Source: Gammaproteobacteria bacterium
GTDB taxonomy: Bacteria > Pseudomonadota > Gammaproteobacteria > Steroidobacterales > Steroidobacteraceae
Length of the DNA stretch: 32,424 nt
Assembly: GCA_028293725.1 (NCBI GenBank)
Contig: JAQGOE010000101.1
Location: 1-32,424 of the forward strand
Direction of reading: 5' to 3'
Shown: positions 24,200-32,424 of the stretch, in pieces
How positions within the stretch are numbered: the first letter of the stretch is position 1
Layout: each line of letters starts with the position of its first letter
Position numbers and translations under genes: made by a program
Notes under the pieces: generated by a model
The model's input: only the letters and a program-made list of their open reading frames with translations
What the model was told of the DNA's origin: nothing
The model's database searches: none

Positions 24200-24208
24200 A
24201 CCAGTGAA

Positions 24209-24235
24209 GACGGCCCAGGATGCCGCTTTGTGACA
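24209..24235 (-). promoter_or_regulatory. ECF41-type promoter
   Basis: On the minus strand TGTCACA (24235-24229) is followed by exactly 16 bases and CGTC (24212-24209). This is the consensus reported for ECF41 target promoters. It lies in the 74-bp gap between the LigW-like gene and the sigma gene and points at the sigma gene, so the operon is probably self-activated. Confidence 0.85.
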
Positions 24236-24273
24236 GCTCCCAACCCTCGAAGGTCAATTCCTCAGGCGGACTC

Positions 24274-25311
24274 TCACGCCGGAGCGATATGGAAAATCCG
24301 TTCCGCGTTCTCGTGGTAAAGCTTGCCCCGCTCCTCGGCTGTGACCGGTGCCAGGTCCATGAATTCGACGGCAGGCTTCGTGGGCTGATAGGGATAGTCG
24401 ATTGCCCACAACACGTTGTCGATGCCTATGCGCTTGATCGCGTAGTCCAGCGCTAGCGGGTCTTCAACGCCGCTCGTCGTGATCACGAAGTTGCGACGGA
24501 AGTACTCTTCCATCCTCAGCTGCGTCTTCGGCGCGCGACCGGAGTCCTGCGCGCGGCCGCTCATGAAGTCAATACGCCAAATCCAGAAGGGTATGGCTTC
24601 TCCCATGTGGCCGATGCAGATCTTGAGTTTCGGAAATCGGTCGAACACGCCGGCGGCCATCATGCGCACTGCATGCGTGCCAACCTCAACGCCATAGCCC
24701 CACATCGCCGAATCCATGCCGTAATCCTGGAGTGGCCCCTTGAGGCCGTCGGACGGCGCGCGCGGATGAATGTAGATGCAGGAATCGAGCGCCTCGGCCG
24801 CCTCGAGCACGGGCCAGTACTTCGGGTCGTCAAGATATTCGCCGTTGGTGTGGCTGTTCAGGATAAACCCGTTGAGCTTCAAAGTGCGTATGGCGCGTTC
24901 CATTTCCTTCACCGCGCGCTTCGGACTTTGCGGCGCGAATGAGGCGAGCCCGGCGAAACGCGTCGGGTGCTTGCGGCAAATCTCGGCCATACGATCGTTG
25001 GCGAGTGCGGCCAGCTCGGTAGCCGTATCCGCGTCGAACATCTGCACGCCCGGCGCGGTCAACGAGAGGAGTTGCACGTCGACGCCGTACTCGTTCATTT
25101 CTCTGAGGCGGCGCCCTTCGACATCGAGCAGCCCGTCGAGAAAGTTCAGTACGCTGTAACCCGACTTGGTGCTTGCCGCGTCGTAGATACCCGCGACCAA
25201 CAGTTTGTCGAGGCTCGATGTCGGTCCACGCGCCACAGCGCGCAGCGCCGCCGCGACCTCCGGAATCGACCATGCCTCTTCGGTCGCGATCTTTCTCATG
25301 CTCTTTGCCAC
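24274..25311 (-). CDS. LigW/ACMSD-family amidohydrolase, probable aromatic acid decarboxylase
   Basis: A 345-residue amidohydrolase_2 protein. Metal and active-site motifs resemble those of 5-carboxyvanillate decarboxylase LigW and gamma-resorcylate decarboxylases: IATEEAW (8-14, Glu11/Glu12), LNSHTNGEYLDD (151-162), YIHPR with His182, GHMGEAIPFWIWRIDFM with His235, and AIDYPYQ with Asp305. Such enzymes non-oxidatively remove a ring carboxylate using a divalent metal. The GTG start has AAAGGA seven bases upstream and lies 14 bp after the receptor gene, so uptake and decarboxylation are co-transcribed. The exact substrate cannot be told. Confidence 0.9.
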   Translation of the reverse strand: MAKSMRKIATEEAWSIPEVAAALRAVARGPTSSLDKLLVAGIYDAASTKSGYSVLNFLDGLLDVEGRRLREMNEYGVDVQLLSLTAPGVQMFDADTATELAALANDRMAEICRKHPTRFAGLASFAPQSPKRAVKEMERAIRTLKLNGFILNSHTNGEYLDDPKYWPVLEAAEALDSCIYIHPRAPSDGLKGPLQDYGMDSAMWGYGVEVGTHAVRMMAAGVFDRFPKLKICIGHMGEAIPFWIWRIDFMSGRAQDSGRAPKTQLRMEEYFRRNFVITTSGVEDPLALDYAIKRIGIDNVLWAIDYPYQPTKPAVEFMDLAPVTAEERGKLYHENAERIFHIAPA

Positions 25312-25325
25312 GTTGGAATCCTTTG

Positions 25326-28300
25326 TTAGAAGGTGTACGTGAACCCTGCCCGAATCGAAGTCCCGAGAGTATCGAAGAAGATCGGATTCGTACCTCCGTA
25401 GGTGCTCGAGGGCCCGAGCGCCGTGGCGCCGCCCGTAAACGGCGGTTGCTTATTCAGCACGTTGTGGATCTCGGTAAACAGCTGGAGACCTTTGAGTGCT
25501 TCGCCCTGGAACGCGTATCGCGCGTTCAGGTTCAGGAGGAAATAGGCCGGGACGTAGTTGTAGGGCAACGGGTGCAGCCCGAGCGATGCAACGCTGGGAT
25601 CGCCGGAGATCACCTTCTGATAGAGCGCACCCTGGGCGGGAGTGACACCCAGGTAGTCCATGATGCCGTGGCTCACGAAATTCACGGTCGGCGTAATACT
25701 CAAGGGTCCTTTCGACCAGCTGACCAGCAGGCTGCCGCGCCACTTGGCATCGGCCGTGTAGTCATTGAGAAAGTTGTTGCCGGTCCCTGTCTGGCCGAGC
25801 AGATCGCTCACCGGACCGCCCGGGAAGGACTGAAAGATCTGCTGATCCATCCACGTGGTGAGGAGGCGGGCATTGATCGCGCCGAAGGCGCCCAGGTCGT
25901 GCGAATAGTTCACCGAGAAGTCGATTCCCCGCACCTCGTAGAACGCGCCGTTGTAGGAGGACGGCGACGCGGACACGATGTTGTAGCATCCCCCTGCGTA
26001 CGCGGCCGCTCCGCCACGGCCGTCGCAGGGGAAGCCAGCCGCCGTCACACCGGTGGGTCCGAAGACCAACGCATTGCAATCGACGCTGTTGCCGGCCTGA
26101 CAGCCTAACTGGGTGAAGGCCGGGTTCGCCTGCTCGATGGCATCCTTGACCTTGATGTGGAACCAATCGGCTGAAAATTGCAGGCCCGACAGGATGCCGG
26201 ACGGGGTGAGCACGATGCCCAGCGTGGTGGTATCCGAGGTCTCGGGCTTGAGATTGACGTTACCGATGAGATTCTGGGTGCAGGGGTCGATGAAGACCCC
26301 CGGCGGGCCGCACCACCCGAAGACGCCGCCCGCGTGAATGATCTGGGCGTAGTAGAGCTCGCGGAAGTTGGCCGCGCGTGCGTCTCGGGACTGGCTTGCC
26401 CGGAAACGCACACCCTCCAGCGGCTCCCAGATGAGAGAACCCTTCCACGTGTTGAGATTGTGGATGACGTCGCTGTTGCCCTGCACTGGAATGCCGTACA
26501 GGGCTTTATTGTCGTAACGCGACTCGCGCGCCGCGACGTCGAGCTCCAGCAGGTGCACGCCCGGCAAGTCCTTCGCCAGCGGCAGGTTCGTCTCCAGGTA
26601 GCCCTCGTGGATCTGTACCTGGCCGCCGAAAGACACGCCGTACTGTGTGCCGTAGTCGGTGGAGATATAGTCGGGGACGCCGGGATTGTCGATGTTGTCG
26701 CCGTGCTCCTGGCGAAATTCGTAACCGAATGCGGCCGAGAACGGCCCGGCACCTATGCCGGAGAAATAGTTGCCCGAGAGATTGCCGGCGACAACCGATT
26801 GCTTGTAGGTGAGCTGCTCGAGCAGGTTGCCGAAGGAGTATTGGACGGCGGATGCCGGGAGCCGCTGCGTGCCGAACGGGTTGAGCGGTACGCAGCCTTG
26901 CGCGATGCGCGGATCCGCCAGGCTGTAGCCGGCAGCGATCTCATGGGGATCATTGGGATTGAAGCCGTAGACGCTCACGTAGCAAGCGGGCTTGCCCGTT
27001 GCCGGGTTGATCACCGAGTCGAGCGCCATGATGGAGGCATTCAGGTGAAAATTGTTCTGCAGGAGCTGATCGTGGTGAGTGCGGCCGAACTCATAATAGG
27101 CATCGTAGGTCCAGGAGGATTGGCCGATCTTGCCGCTGAAACCCAACGTAAAGCGCGTAACGTCGGTTGTGAATGTGGTGGGCAGCGCTTCCTGAGACGT
27201 CCAGTCCTTGTTGATGAAGGCGCCGGAACCGACGGCCGCGGCCAGCGAGGCATCGCCCGCGTTTGCACATGTGGCGGAGGCGCTGGTGCTGTCGGGACAG
27301 GCAAAGGCATTCTGCGGTCCGATAGCCTGGAAGATGCTGTTGACGTTCTGCCCGGTAATCTTGCTCTGCACCCTCCCCCAGATAATGTCGGCCTTGATGT
27401 TGAGATGCTCGTTCACCTCGGAGCTCGCCATCCCCGTGAGGACGCCTCGAGTCAGTTTGGGCATCAGGACGTTGTAGAATTGAGCGGGCGCGCCGTCGCC
27501 CCCGGGCACGACATTGTTGAAGGAGAAGGGCGCGGTCGAGAGCGGCTGCTGACCGAGTCGGAATGGCATCGTGCCGACCCCGCCGGGGGTCGACTGGAGT
27601 GTCGTGGTCGCCCCGGCGTAGGGATTCGTGGGTCCCGGGGGCGACTGCAGCAGGAACACGCCGTTGGATCCGAACTGGTTCTGACGGATGTCGGTGCCGT
27701 AGCCGTAGGTCGTCACTCCCGGAGCACCCGCATTGGTCTGATAGGCCCCCGGGTCGGCGTGACAATAACTTCGGGCGTAGTAACAGCCGACCGGATCTTG
27801 ATTCTCGTACTCACCCCCCACGACGAAGTGGACTAGGTTATCGAAGAGACCGTGGCCGAAGGCGGCGCCGATGTGCCGGTCCTTGCCATCGCCGTGAATG
27901 GTCTCGGACCAATCGCCGTCGAGCTTTCCCCCTTCGAGCTTATTATCGAGGATGACGTTGTAGACCCCCGCGACGGCACCCGAGCCATACGCCGCCGACG
28001 CGCCTCCGGTGACTACGTCGATGCGGCTGACGAGGATCTGCGGGATGAAATTGAGGTCGACGCTGTCGCCCTGATTGGTCTGCACGAAGCGCTCGGTGTT
28101 GACCAGTGTCAGCGTTCGGCTACCGAAGTACGGATTCAAGCCGCGAAGGTTCGGGATGTAGGAGCCGATGAAGAATGGCGCGTTGCCGGTGTTGGCCGGC
28201 GTGAAAGTCGACACGTTCGCCGGAGTCAGGGTCAGGGTTTCGCCGACGTTCACGATACCCAGGTTCTGCAACGTTGCGGCGTCGATGACCGTGGTCGGTG

Positions 28301-28556
28301 TGGGTGTATTGAAGTCATTGGTCCTGCGGATACGTGAACCGGTGACCGTCACCTCCGCAAGCGTCGTGGTGCCATTGTCTGTTGCGGGGACGTTCGCCGA
28401 CGGGAGCTCCTGTGCCTGAGCGAGCGTCGCGGCACCGAGTAGCAAGCAGGCGGCAAACACGCCCTGACGAATCCTGCCGCTGAGGAGGGCGTCACCGTCG
28501 CACGGTCCGGATGAGGCAACGGAAATGGGTCCCCGCAGATGGCGAGTGACGCTCAT
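25326..28556 (-). CDS. TonB-dependent outer-membrane receptor
   Basis: A 1076-residue protein. A hydrophobic signal segment (VFAACLLLGAATLAQA, about 33-48) follows a 32-residue N-terminal extension. The plug has EVTVTGSRIRR, NLRGLNPYFGSRTLTLVNTERF and RIDVVTGGASAAYGSGAVAGVYNVIL; the barrel ends with FTYTF. The ATG has AGGGGGAG four bases upstream. It shares the plug style of the other receptor here but has a different barrel and is about 100 residues longer. Being co-transcribed with a LigW-like decarboxylase, it may import an aromatic acid, as TonB-dependent receptors for lignin-derived biaryls do in Sphingobium. Confidence 0.95.
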   Translation of the reverse strand: MSVTRHLRGPISVASSGPCDGDALLSGRIRQGVFAACLLLGAATLAQAQELPSANVPATDNGTTTLAEVTVTGSRIRRTNDFNTPTPTTVIDAATLQNLGIVNVGETLTLTPANVSTFTPANTGNAPFFIGSYIPNLRGLNPYFGSRTLTLVNTERFVQTNQGDSVDLNFIPQILVSRIDVVTGGASAAYGSGAVAGVYNVILDNKLEGGKLDGDWSETIHGDGKDRHIGAAFGHGLFDNLVHFVVGGEYENQDPVGCYYARSYCHADPGAYQTNAGAPGVTTYGYGTDIRQNQFGSNGVFLLQSPPGPTNPYAGATTTLQSTPGGVGTMPFRLGQQPLSTAPFSFNNVVPGGDGAPAQFYNVLMPKLTRGVLTGMASSEVNEHLNIKADIIWGRVQSKITGQNVNSIFQAIGPQNAFACPDSTSASATCANAGDASLAAAVGSGAFINKDWTSQEALPTTFTTDVTRFTLGFSGKIGQSSWTYDAYYEFGRTHHDQLLQNNFHLNASIMALDSVINPATGKPACYVSVYGFNPNDPHEIAAGYSLADPRIAQGCVPLNPFGTQRLPASAVQYSFGNLLEQLTYKQSVVAGNLSGNYFSGIGAGPFSAAFGYEFRQEHGDNIDNPGVPDYISTDYGTQYGVSFGGQVQIHEGYLETNLPLAKDLPGVHLLELDVAARESRYDNKALYGIPVQGNSDVIHNLNTWKGSLIWEPLEGVRFRASQSRDARAANFRELYYAQIIHAGGVFGWCGPPGVFIDPCTQNLIGNVNLKPETSDTTTLGIVLTPSGILSGLQFSADWFHIKVKDAIEQANPAFTQLGCQAGNSVDCNALVFGPTGVTAAGFPCDGRGGAAAYAGGCYNIVSASPSSYNGAFYEVRGIDFSVNYSHDLGAFGAINARLLTTWMDQQIFQSFPGGPVSDLLGQTGTGNNFLNDYTADAKWRGSLLVSWSKGPLSITPTVNFVSHGIMDYLGVTPAQGALYQKVISGDPSVASLGLHPLPYNYVPAYFLLNLNARYAFQGEALKGLQLFTEIHNVLNKQPPFTGGATALGPSSTYGGTNPIFFDTLGTSIRAGFTYTF

Positions 28557-28943
28557 GTAGCTCCCCCTTTTGCTATGCCTTCGCGCGGCGGTCGCTTGAG
28601 CACCGCCGCAGCTAGTCTATTGCTGCCCCCTGGGGAACGCCCGCCCGGCAGTGCACGATATTGGCGCTGGAGGCGCAATCGTCGCCGTGACCCATTGGCA
28701 GCCCTGTGCACTGACGAGCGCGCGGCCGCTGAAGTTGGAATTCAGGTCGCGCAGGTCGGTCTACGCGATCATCGCCACACTGTAGTTGTTAGAGAAGTGT
28801 AAGCCCTGGCGTGGGCTTGCCCTCCAGTCTCAGGAACGCGGCGGAGAGAGTCCGCGTTTCAGTTCGCTCAACACCCGGCGCGCTTGCGAAGGCGCGACGA
28901 CTAAGAGCAGTATGGTCTCGAGGCAACTGTTGGGGGGGCTCAA
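28557..28943. promoter_or_regulatory. 387-bp divergent control region, receptor and AraC genes
   Basis: No credible gene lies here. It holds two GTGCAC boxes in inverted arrangement, CAGTGCAC (28649-28656) and GTGCACTG (28706-28713), 57 bp start to start, which are possible regulator sites. A perfect 8-bp hairpin, GCGGCGGT and ACCGCCGC with a nine-base loop (28585-28609), would sit in the receptor's leader RNA. I cannot place -35/-10 boxes with confidence. Confidence 0.45.
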
Positions 28944-29945
28944 ATGGCCGCGATTCTGGAGAGGCCTGCGCGCCGACACTGGTCGACCTCGGATGTTGAC
29001 TCGCGGCACGCGCTCGCATACTGGTCGGATACCATCTGCGAGTCCTTTCTTGAAATCGACATCGACAGCCTGGCCCGGGATCGCTTTCGCGCGCGGCTGG
29101 ATACGTCCCAGTTCGGACCGGCGATGCTACACCGCATCGAAGCAGACAGGCAGACCATTCACCGCACGCCCGCGCGGATTGCCCACAGTCGCTACGACGG
29201 TTTCCTCCTCATGCAGATGCGAGCGGGCCAGAGGCGACTCCAGCAATATGATCGCGAATCCTGCATCGAGGTCGGTGACTGCGTCCTGCTTGATTGCTCG
29301 GCGCCCTACCGGATCGAGTGCCTTACGAGGGCGCGGAGCATCGCGTTGCACTTTTCGCGAGAGTGGCTCCAGAATTGGTTGCCGGCGCCCGAGGCTCTCG
29401 CCGGACGACCCTTCCGCTCAGGAAGCGGCTGGAGCACCGCGCTGTGCGCCGCGCTCGCGAATCTCGACACGGACTGGGAAGAGGAACTCGCGCTGCCGGA
29501 AGGCGTCGTGGTGGAGCAAATAGCCGCGCTGCTAGCACTCGCGGCCGGGCCGAGTGTGCGCGCGTCACGGGGAAGCGAGAAGCTTCTCAGCCGCATCTGT
29601 CGCACGATGCGTGATCGCTGCCACGAGACTAGAGTGACGCCCGGTGCGATTGCGGACTCAAGTGGAATTTCCAAACGCTACCTCCACCACCTCTTTGCAC
29701 AAACAGGGACTACGTTCGGAAGCGAATTGATGCGGATGCGCCTGGACTGCGCTCACCGACTGCTCGGTGACACTCGCTATGCGGCACTTACGGTCACTGA
29801 AGTCTTCTTGCGATGTGGGTTTCAGGAGTCCAGTCATTTCGCGCGACGATTCCGCAAGGCGTACGGTGTAGGGCCGACGGAGTTTCGCGCCGCACGACTG
29901 CGGCGAACGTTGCCGTCCAACTGGCTGCGGGCTACTGACGCATAA
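28944..29945 (+). CDS. AraC family transcriptional regulator
   Basis: A 333-residue protein. The N-terminal ~215 residues fit the AraC_binding_2 (cupin-like) domain of FeaR/AlkR-type regulators (FLLMQMRAGQRRLQQYDRES, CVLLDCSAPYRIE). The C-terminal ~100 residues have the two AraC helix-turn-helices (GAIADSSGISKRYLHHLF and TVTEVFLRCGFQESSHFARR, ending GVGPTEFRAAR). FeaR-like regulators often respond to aromatic compounds, which suits the divergent receptor and decarboxylase operon, its likely target. A G-rich ribosome binding site (GGGGGGG) precedes the ATG. Confidence 0.93.
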   Translation: MAAILERPARRHWSTSDVDSRHALAYWSDTICESFLEIDIDSLARDRFRARLDTSQFGPAMLHRIEADRQTIHRTPARIAHSRYDGFLLMQMRAGQRRLQQYDRESCIEVGDCVLLDCSAPYRIECLTRARSIALHFSREWLQNWLPAPEALAGRPFRSGSGWSTALCAALANLDTDWEEELALPEGVVVEQIAALLALAAGPSVRASRGSEKLLSRICRTMRDRCHETRVTPGAIADSSGISKRYLHHLFAQTGTTFGSELMRMRLDCAHRLLGDTRYAALTVTEVFLRCGFQESSHFARRFRKAYGVGPTEFRAARLRRTLPSNWLRATDA

Positions 29946-29969
29946 CCAAACTCCGGGTGGCCGCTGCTT

Positions 29970-30158
29970 ATGAAAATCATCAAGAGTTACCCAACGAGAG
30001 TCGAAGCGGACCTGGCGAGGATCGCGTTGGAAGCTGCCGATGTACCGTCAGTCGTCGTGGGTTTTGGCGTGGGTATGGAAGGCGGAACTGCGGGTGTGCA
30101 ACTACTCGTGCCGGATGATCAAGTCCAGGCGGCGCTGAACGTGCTCGGAGACGCGTGA
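29970..30158 (+). CDS. DUF2007 family small protein
   Basis: A 62-residue protein with the DUF2007 (putative signal-transducing protein) pattern: an initial strand KIIKSYPTRVEADLARIALEA, a central glycine-rich VGFGVGMEGGTAGVQLLVPDD and a final helix QVQAALNVLG. The fold is ferredoxin-like, resembling PII-type domains. It follows the AraC gene by 24 bp and may be co-transcribed. Function unknown. Confidence 0.82.
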   Translation: MKIIKSYPTRVEADLARIALEAADVPSVVVGFGVGMEGGTAGVQLLVPDDQVQAALNVLGDA

Positions 30159-30184
30159 CCCGAAATCAACCGTGTCAATGGGGT

Positions 30185-31276
30185 CTAGAAACCGAGCGTC
30201 ATTTGCGCCTGGTTGACGGCGGGGGGACGGAATAAATCGGTGCGAAGTTCATGGCGGTTCTCGGCATCGTCAAGCCCGTACTTGCGCTTTGCAATGTCGA
30301 AGCGAGTGCGCAGGAGTTGCGCGAATACGCCCGTGCCCACCATGCGGGTGCCGAACTCGGCTTGGTAGTCCTTGCCGCCGCGTGATTGATTGATCAGGGA
30401 CATCACGTGCTTCGCTCGGTCCGGATAGTGCTCCGCAAGCCACTCGCGGAATAAATCTTTCACTTCATGTGGGAGCCGCAGCAACACATATCCAGCGCTA
30501 CTGGCGCCCGCGGCCCTCGAGGCCTCCAGGATATGTTCCATTTCATGGTCGGTGAGCGCGGGGATGACGGGCGCCACCAGCACACCGACCGGCACGCCTG
30601 CCGCCGAGAGCTGTTCAATCACTTTGAGGCGCGCCTGCGGCGATGCGGCTCGCGGTTCTAACGTGCGCTTAATGTCACTATCCAGGGATGTGATACTGAC
30701 CATGACCGAGACCAGGCGATCGCGAGCCAAATCCTGCAAAAGGTCCAGGTCCCGCACGACCAAGGCGCTCTTGGTAACGATTGTTAACGGATGCCGGCAC
30801 TCTGCCAAAACCGCGAGCACGCTGCGAGTTACCTTCAGGCGCCTTTCGAGGGGTTGCCAACCGTCTGTATTGATACCGAGCGCGATGGTCTTGCACTGGT
30901 AATTGCGCTTGCTGAGCTCGGCGCGGAGCAGTTCGACCGCGTTGTCCTTGTAGAAAAGCTTGGTCTCGAAGTCGAGACCCGGCGACAACCCGAGATAGGC
31001 GTGGGTGGGCCGCGCGAAGCAGTACACGCAACCATGACTGCAGCCTCGGTAGGGATTGATCGACTGCTCGAAGCCAACATCCGGGGAATTGTTGGTCGCG
31101 ATCACGCTTTTGGCGCGATCGGGAAGCACGGTCTCCGGCAATGAAGTCGTGACCTCTTCCTCCTGGTACCAGCCATCGTCGGACTTTTCGACCGCTGTTG
31201 ACTCGAACCGGACGTGCGGATTGGACAGGGCACCTCGCCCTTTGAGGGGTTGTGAACCCAAGAAGCGGCGCGTCAT
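30185..31276 (-). CDS. PA0069 family radical SAM protein
   Basis: A 363-residue protein. The radical SAM cluster motif Cys79-x3-Cys83-x2-Cys86 lies in INPYRGCSHGCVYCFARP. GINTDGWQPLER and VTKSALVVRDLDLL are the usual family blocks, related to SplB spore photoproduct lyase-like proteins. The C-terminal RGGKDYQAEFGTRMVGTG is typical of the PA0069 group. The reaction is unknown; a role in DNA or nucleic acid repair has been suggested for related proteins. No strong ribosome binding site is seen. It converges with the DUF2007 gene with no clear terminator in the 26-bp gap. Confidence 0.93.
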   Translation of the reverse strand: MTRRFLGSQPLKGRGALSNPHVRFESTAVEKSDDGWYQEEEVTTSLPETVLPDRAKSVIATNNSPDVGFEQSINPYRGCSHGCVYCFARPTHAYLGLSPGLDFETKLFYKDNAVELLRAELSKRNYQCKTIALGINTDGWQPLERRLKVTRSVLAVLAECRHPLTIVTKSALVVRDLDLLQDLARDRLVSVMVSITSLDSDIKRTLEPRAASPQARLKVIEQLSAAGVPVGVLVAPVIPALTDHEMEHILEASRAAGASSAGYVLLRLPHEVKDLFREWLAEHYPDRAKHVMSLINQSRGGKDYQAEFGTRMVGTGVFAQLLRTRFDIAKRKYGLDDAENRHELRTDLFRPPAVNQAQMTLGF

Positions 31277-31333
31277 GGGCTCATGATACGGGGCCCGGCA
31301 AGGTCACGTAAATCCAGTAGTCGCCGCGGCTGA

Positions 31334-32017
31334 TTACTGTATGAGCCGCCGCCCGAGGCCACCTTCAGCCAACGCAACGATATCCTTCACCTCGAGAATT
31401 CTCTTCGGATAGCCCTTGGTCGCGGCGTTGATCATGGCCCGCCCTACTTCCTGCAACGTGCAAAAACCCGCTGGGTATAGCGCCCGGCCCAACGGATAGA
31501 GCCACGCAATGAGCGTGTAGTAACTTTTAATGTTTTTCTGGCCGGGGGTCGACTTCATGAAGCCAGGCCGGAACATGTAGGCGTTCTTGAACAAACGCAG
31601 CAGGGCATTTTCAGTGGCCCCCTTTACGCGCGCCCAGGCGACTCGTCCGCGCTCGCTGCTGTCCGTACCCGCCCCGGTGACGTAGCAAAAGGTCATCTCC
31701 GGGCTCAATCGCGCCAAAAGCTGCCCGAAGCTCAATGTCAGGTCGTAGGTGACGTGTTTATATTCCGCCGCGCTCATGCCGACGGAAGAGACACCCAGGC
31801 AGAAAAAGCAGGCGTTGTAGCCGCCGAGCTGCGCCTCGATAGGTGCCAGGTTGAAAAAATCGGCATGCACGATTTCGCGCAGCTTGGGATGGGACAGGCC
31901 ACCCGGCCGGCGGTTGATGACCAGCACCTGTTCCACATCTGGATGGCCCAGGCACTCGAGCAGCACGCCTTCCCCGACCATGCCGGTGGCTCCGAGGATG
32001 ATCGCTTTGACTTTCAT
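31334..32017 (-). CDS. NAD(P)-binding epimerase-like protein
   Basis: A 227-residue Rossmann protein starting KVKAIILGATGMVGEGVLLECL, with the extended-SDR glycine motif GATGMVG at 9-15. YVTGAGTDSSERGRVAWARVKGATE (about 113-137) places a Lys at about 134 where extended or atypical SDRs have the YxxxK lysine, but the tyrosine is replaced. It resembles the HTATIP2/TIP30-like NAD(P)H-binding proteins. The substrate is unknown. It lies 44 bp downstream of the alpha/beta hydrolase fragment and may be in its operon. Confidence 0.88.
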   Translation of the reverse strand: MKVKAIILGATGMVGEGVLLECLGHPDVEQVLVINRRPGGLSHPKLREIVHADFFNLAPIEAQLGGYNACFFCLGVSSVGMSAAEYKHVTYDLTLSFGQLLARLSPEMTFCYVTGAGTDSSERGRVAWARVKGATENALLRLFKNAYMFRPGFMKSTPGQKNIKSYYTLIAWLYPLGRALYPAGFCTLQEVGRAMINAATKGYPKRILEVKDIVALAEGGLGRRLIQ

Positions 32018-32061
32018 GAAGTGTCCGCCGGAGGTGACTGGGGTAGGAGGCGGTCCGTTCG

Positions 32062-32424
32062 TCAGACCGTACGCAGATATCGCTCAAAAAATGAGATGAG
32101 ATCGGCGAAGGCGCGGCGCGAGGGATGATCGTCCGCCGCATCCGGCGCAATCCGATATTCCTTCGTGAATGTGGCGTGAGGGCGTTCTCCGAGGCTGTTA
32201 CGCGAATCCGTGTCGCCATACTCGCGTACCTCGAGACCTACAGGAAACTCGTGTTGAAACCTCTCGAGTTTCTCCCTTGGGCAGATGCCATCGGCGCGAT
32301 TGCGAAGCGCCAGAATCTGCGCGCCGCCAGATGTCAGCCGGTCACGCGCCTTCGCGATGTCGCTGTCGCTTACATTCAGCTGATGCATCCACGGACCGCG
32401 CCTTACACCAAATGGCACTGACGG
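32062..32424 (-). CDS. Alpha/beta hydrolase (dienelactone hydrolase-like), N-terminus cut by window edge
   Basis: At least 120 C-terminal residues are present, ending LISFFERYLRTV; the frame is open through the right edge with no clear start. REKLERFQHEFPVGLEVREYGDTDSRNSLGERPHATFTKEY contains a conserved His in the usual place of an alpha/beta hydrolase catalytic histidine, and the preceding ILALRNRADGICP region would carry the acidic residue. The nucleophile lies outside the window. The assignment to dienelactone hydrolase-like enzymes is tentative. Confidence 0.68.
   Translation of the reverse strand, partial: PSVPFGVRRGPWMHQLNVSDSDIAKARDRLTSGGAQILALRNRADGICPREKLERFQHEFPVGLEVREYGDTDSRNSLGERPHATFTKEYRIAPDAADDHPSRRAFADLISFFERYLRTV

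Noticed and set aside
26178..27836. A 552-codon plus-strand open frame opposite the second receptor gene
   Set aside because: It is antisense to a receptor with plug and barrel motifs and shows no domain or ribosome binding site of its own.

Overview
The window is GC-rich, densely packed proteobacterial chromosome. Two large TonB-dependent outer-membrane receptors, an ECF41 sigma factor and a PA0069-type radical SAM protein suggest a gammaproteobacterium of the Steroidobacterales/Xanthomonadales kind. That placement is an inference from gene style; there is no rRNA or other marker. I see no tRNA, rRNA, CRISPR array, insertion sequence or phage gene.

Layout. (1) 1-3526: the N-terminal part of a HyuA-type hydantoinase/oxoprolinase, cut by the left edge, then a TetR regulator coupled to an alpha/beta hydrolase, with a clear 22-bp operator in front of tetR. 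(2) 3555-15725: the most interesting block. A minus-strand operon (TonB-dependent receptor, GntP permease, secreted GH20 hexosaminidase, quinone-oxidoreductase-like protein) lies beyond an RpiR/SIS regulator, whose other flank carries a divergent plus-strand operon (RidA, PLP-dependent D-amino acid deaminase, D-aminoacylase-family deacetylase). (3) 15816-19899: VOC protein, SDR, LysR, TetR, SnoaL-like and GFA-like genes. (4) 19968-22760: a decayed patch with three gene remnants (serine hydrolase, M19 dipeptidase, S41 peptidase) around one intact secreted protein. (5) 22761-24235: an ECF41 sigma factor and a carboxymuconolactone decarboxylase-like protein, with a textbook ECF41 promoter and a terminator. 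(6) 24274-29945: a LigW-like decarboxylase in an operon with a second TonB-dependent receptor, divergent from an AraC regulator. (7) 29970-32424: a DUF2007 protein, a PA0069-type radical SAM protein, an NAD(P)-binding protein and an alpha/beta hydrolase fragment cut by the right edge.

How the genes work together. Block 2 fits a complete uptake and conversion route for C1-oxidised chitin fragments: receptor import of oxidised chito-oligosaccharides, periplasmic GH20 trimming to N-acetyl-D-glucosaminic acid (GlcNAc1A), import by the gluconate-type GntP permease, deacetylation by the D-aminoacylase homologue, and PLP-dependent deamination with RidA clearing the imine, giving 2-keto-3-deoxygluconate. 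This matches the logic of the oxidative chitin pathway described in marine Pseudoalteromonas. The competing reading is scavenging of ordinary N-acyl-D-amino acids. A shared 16-bp dyad in front of both operons and overlapping inverted repeats on the gntP start codon suggest how the block may be controlled. Block 6 resembles TonB-dependent uptake and decarboxylation of a lignin-type aromatic acid.
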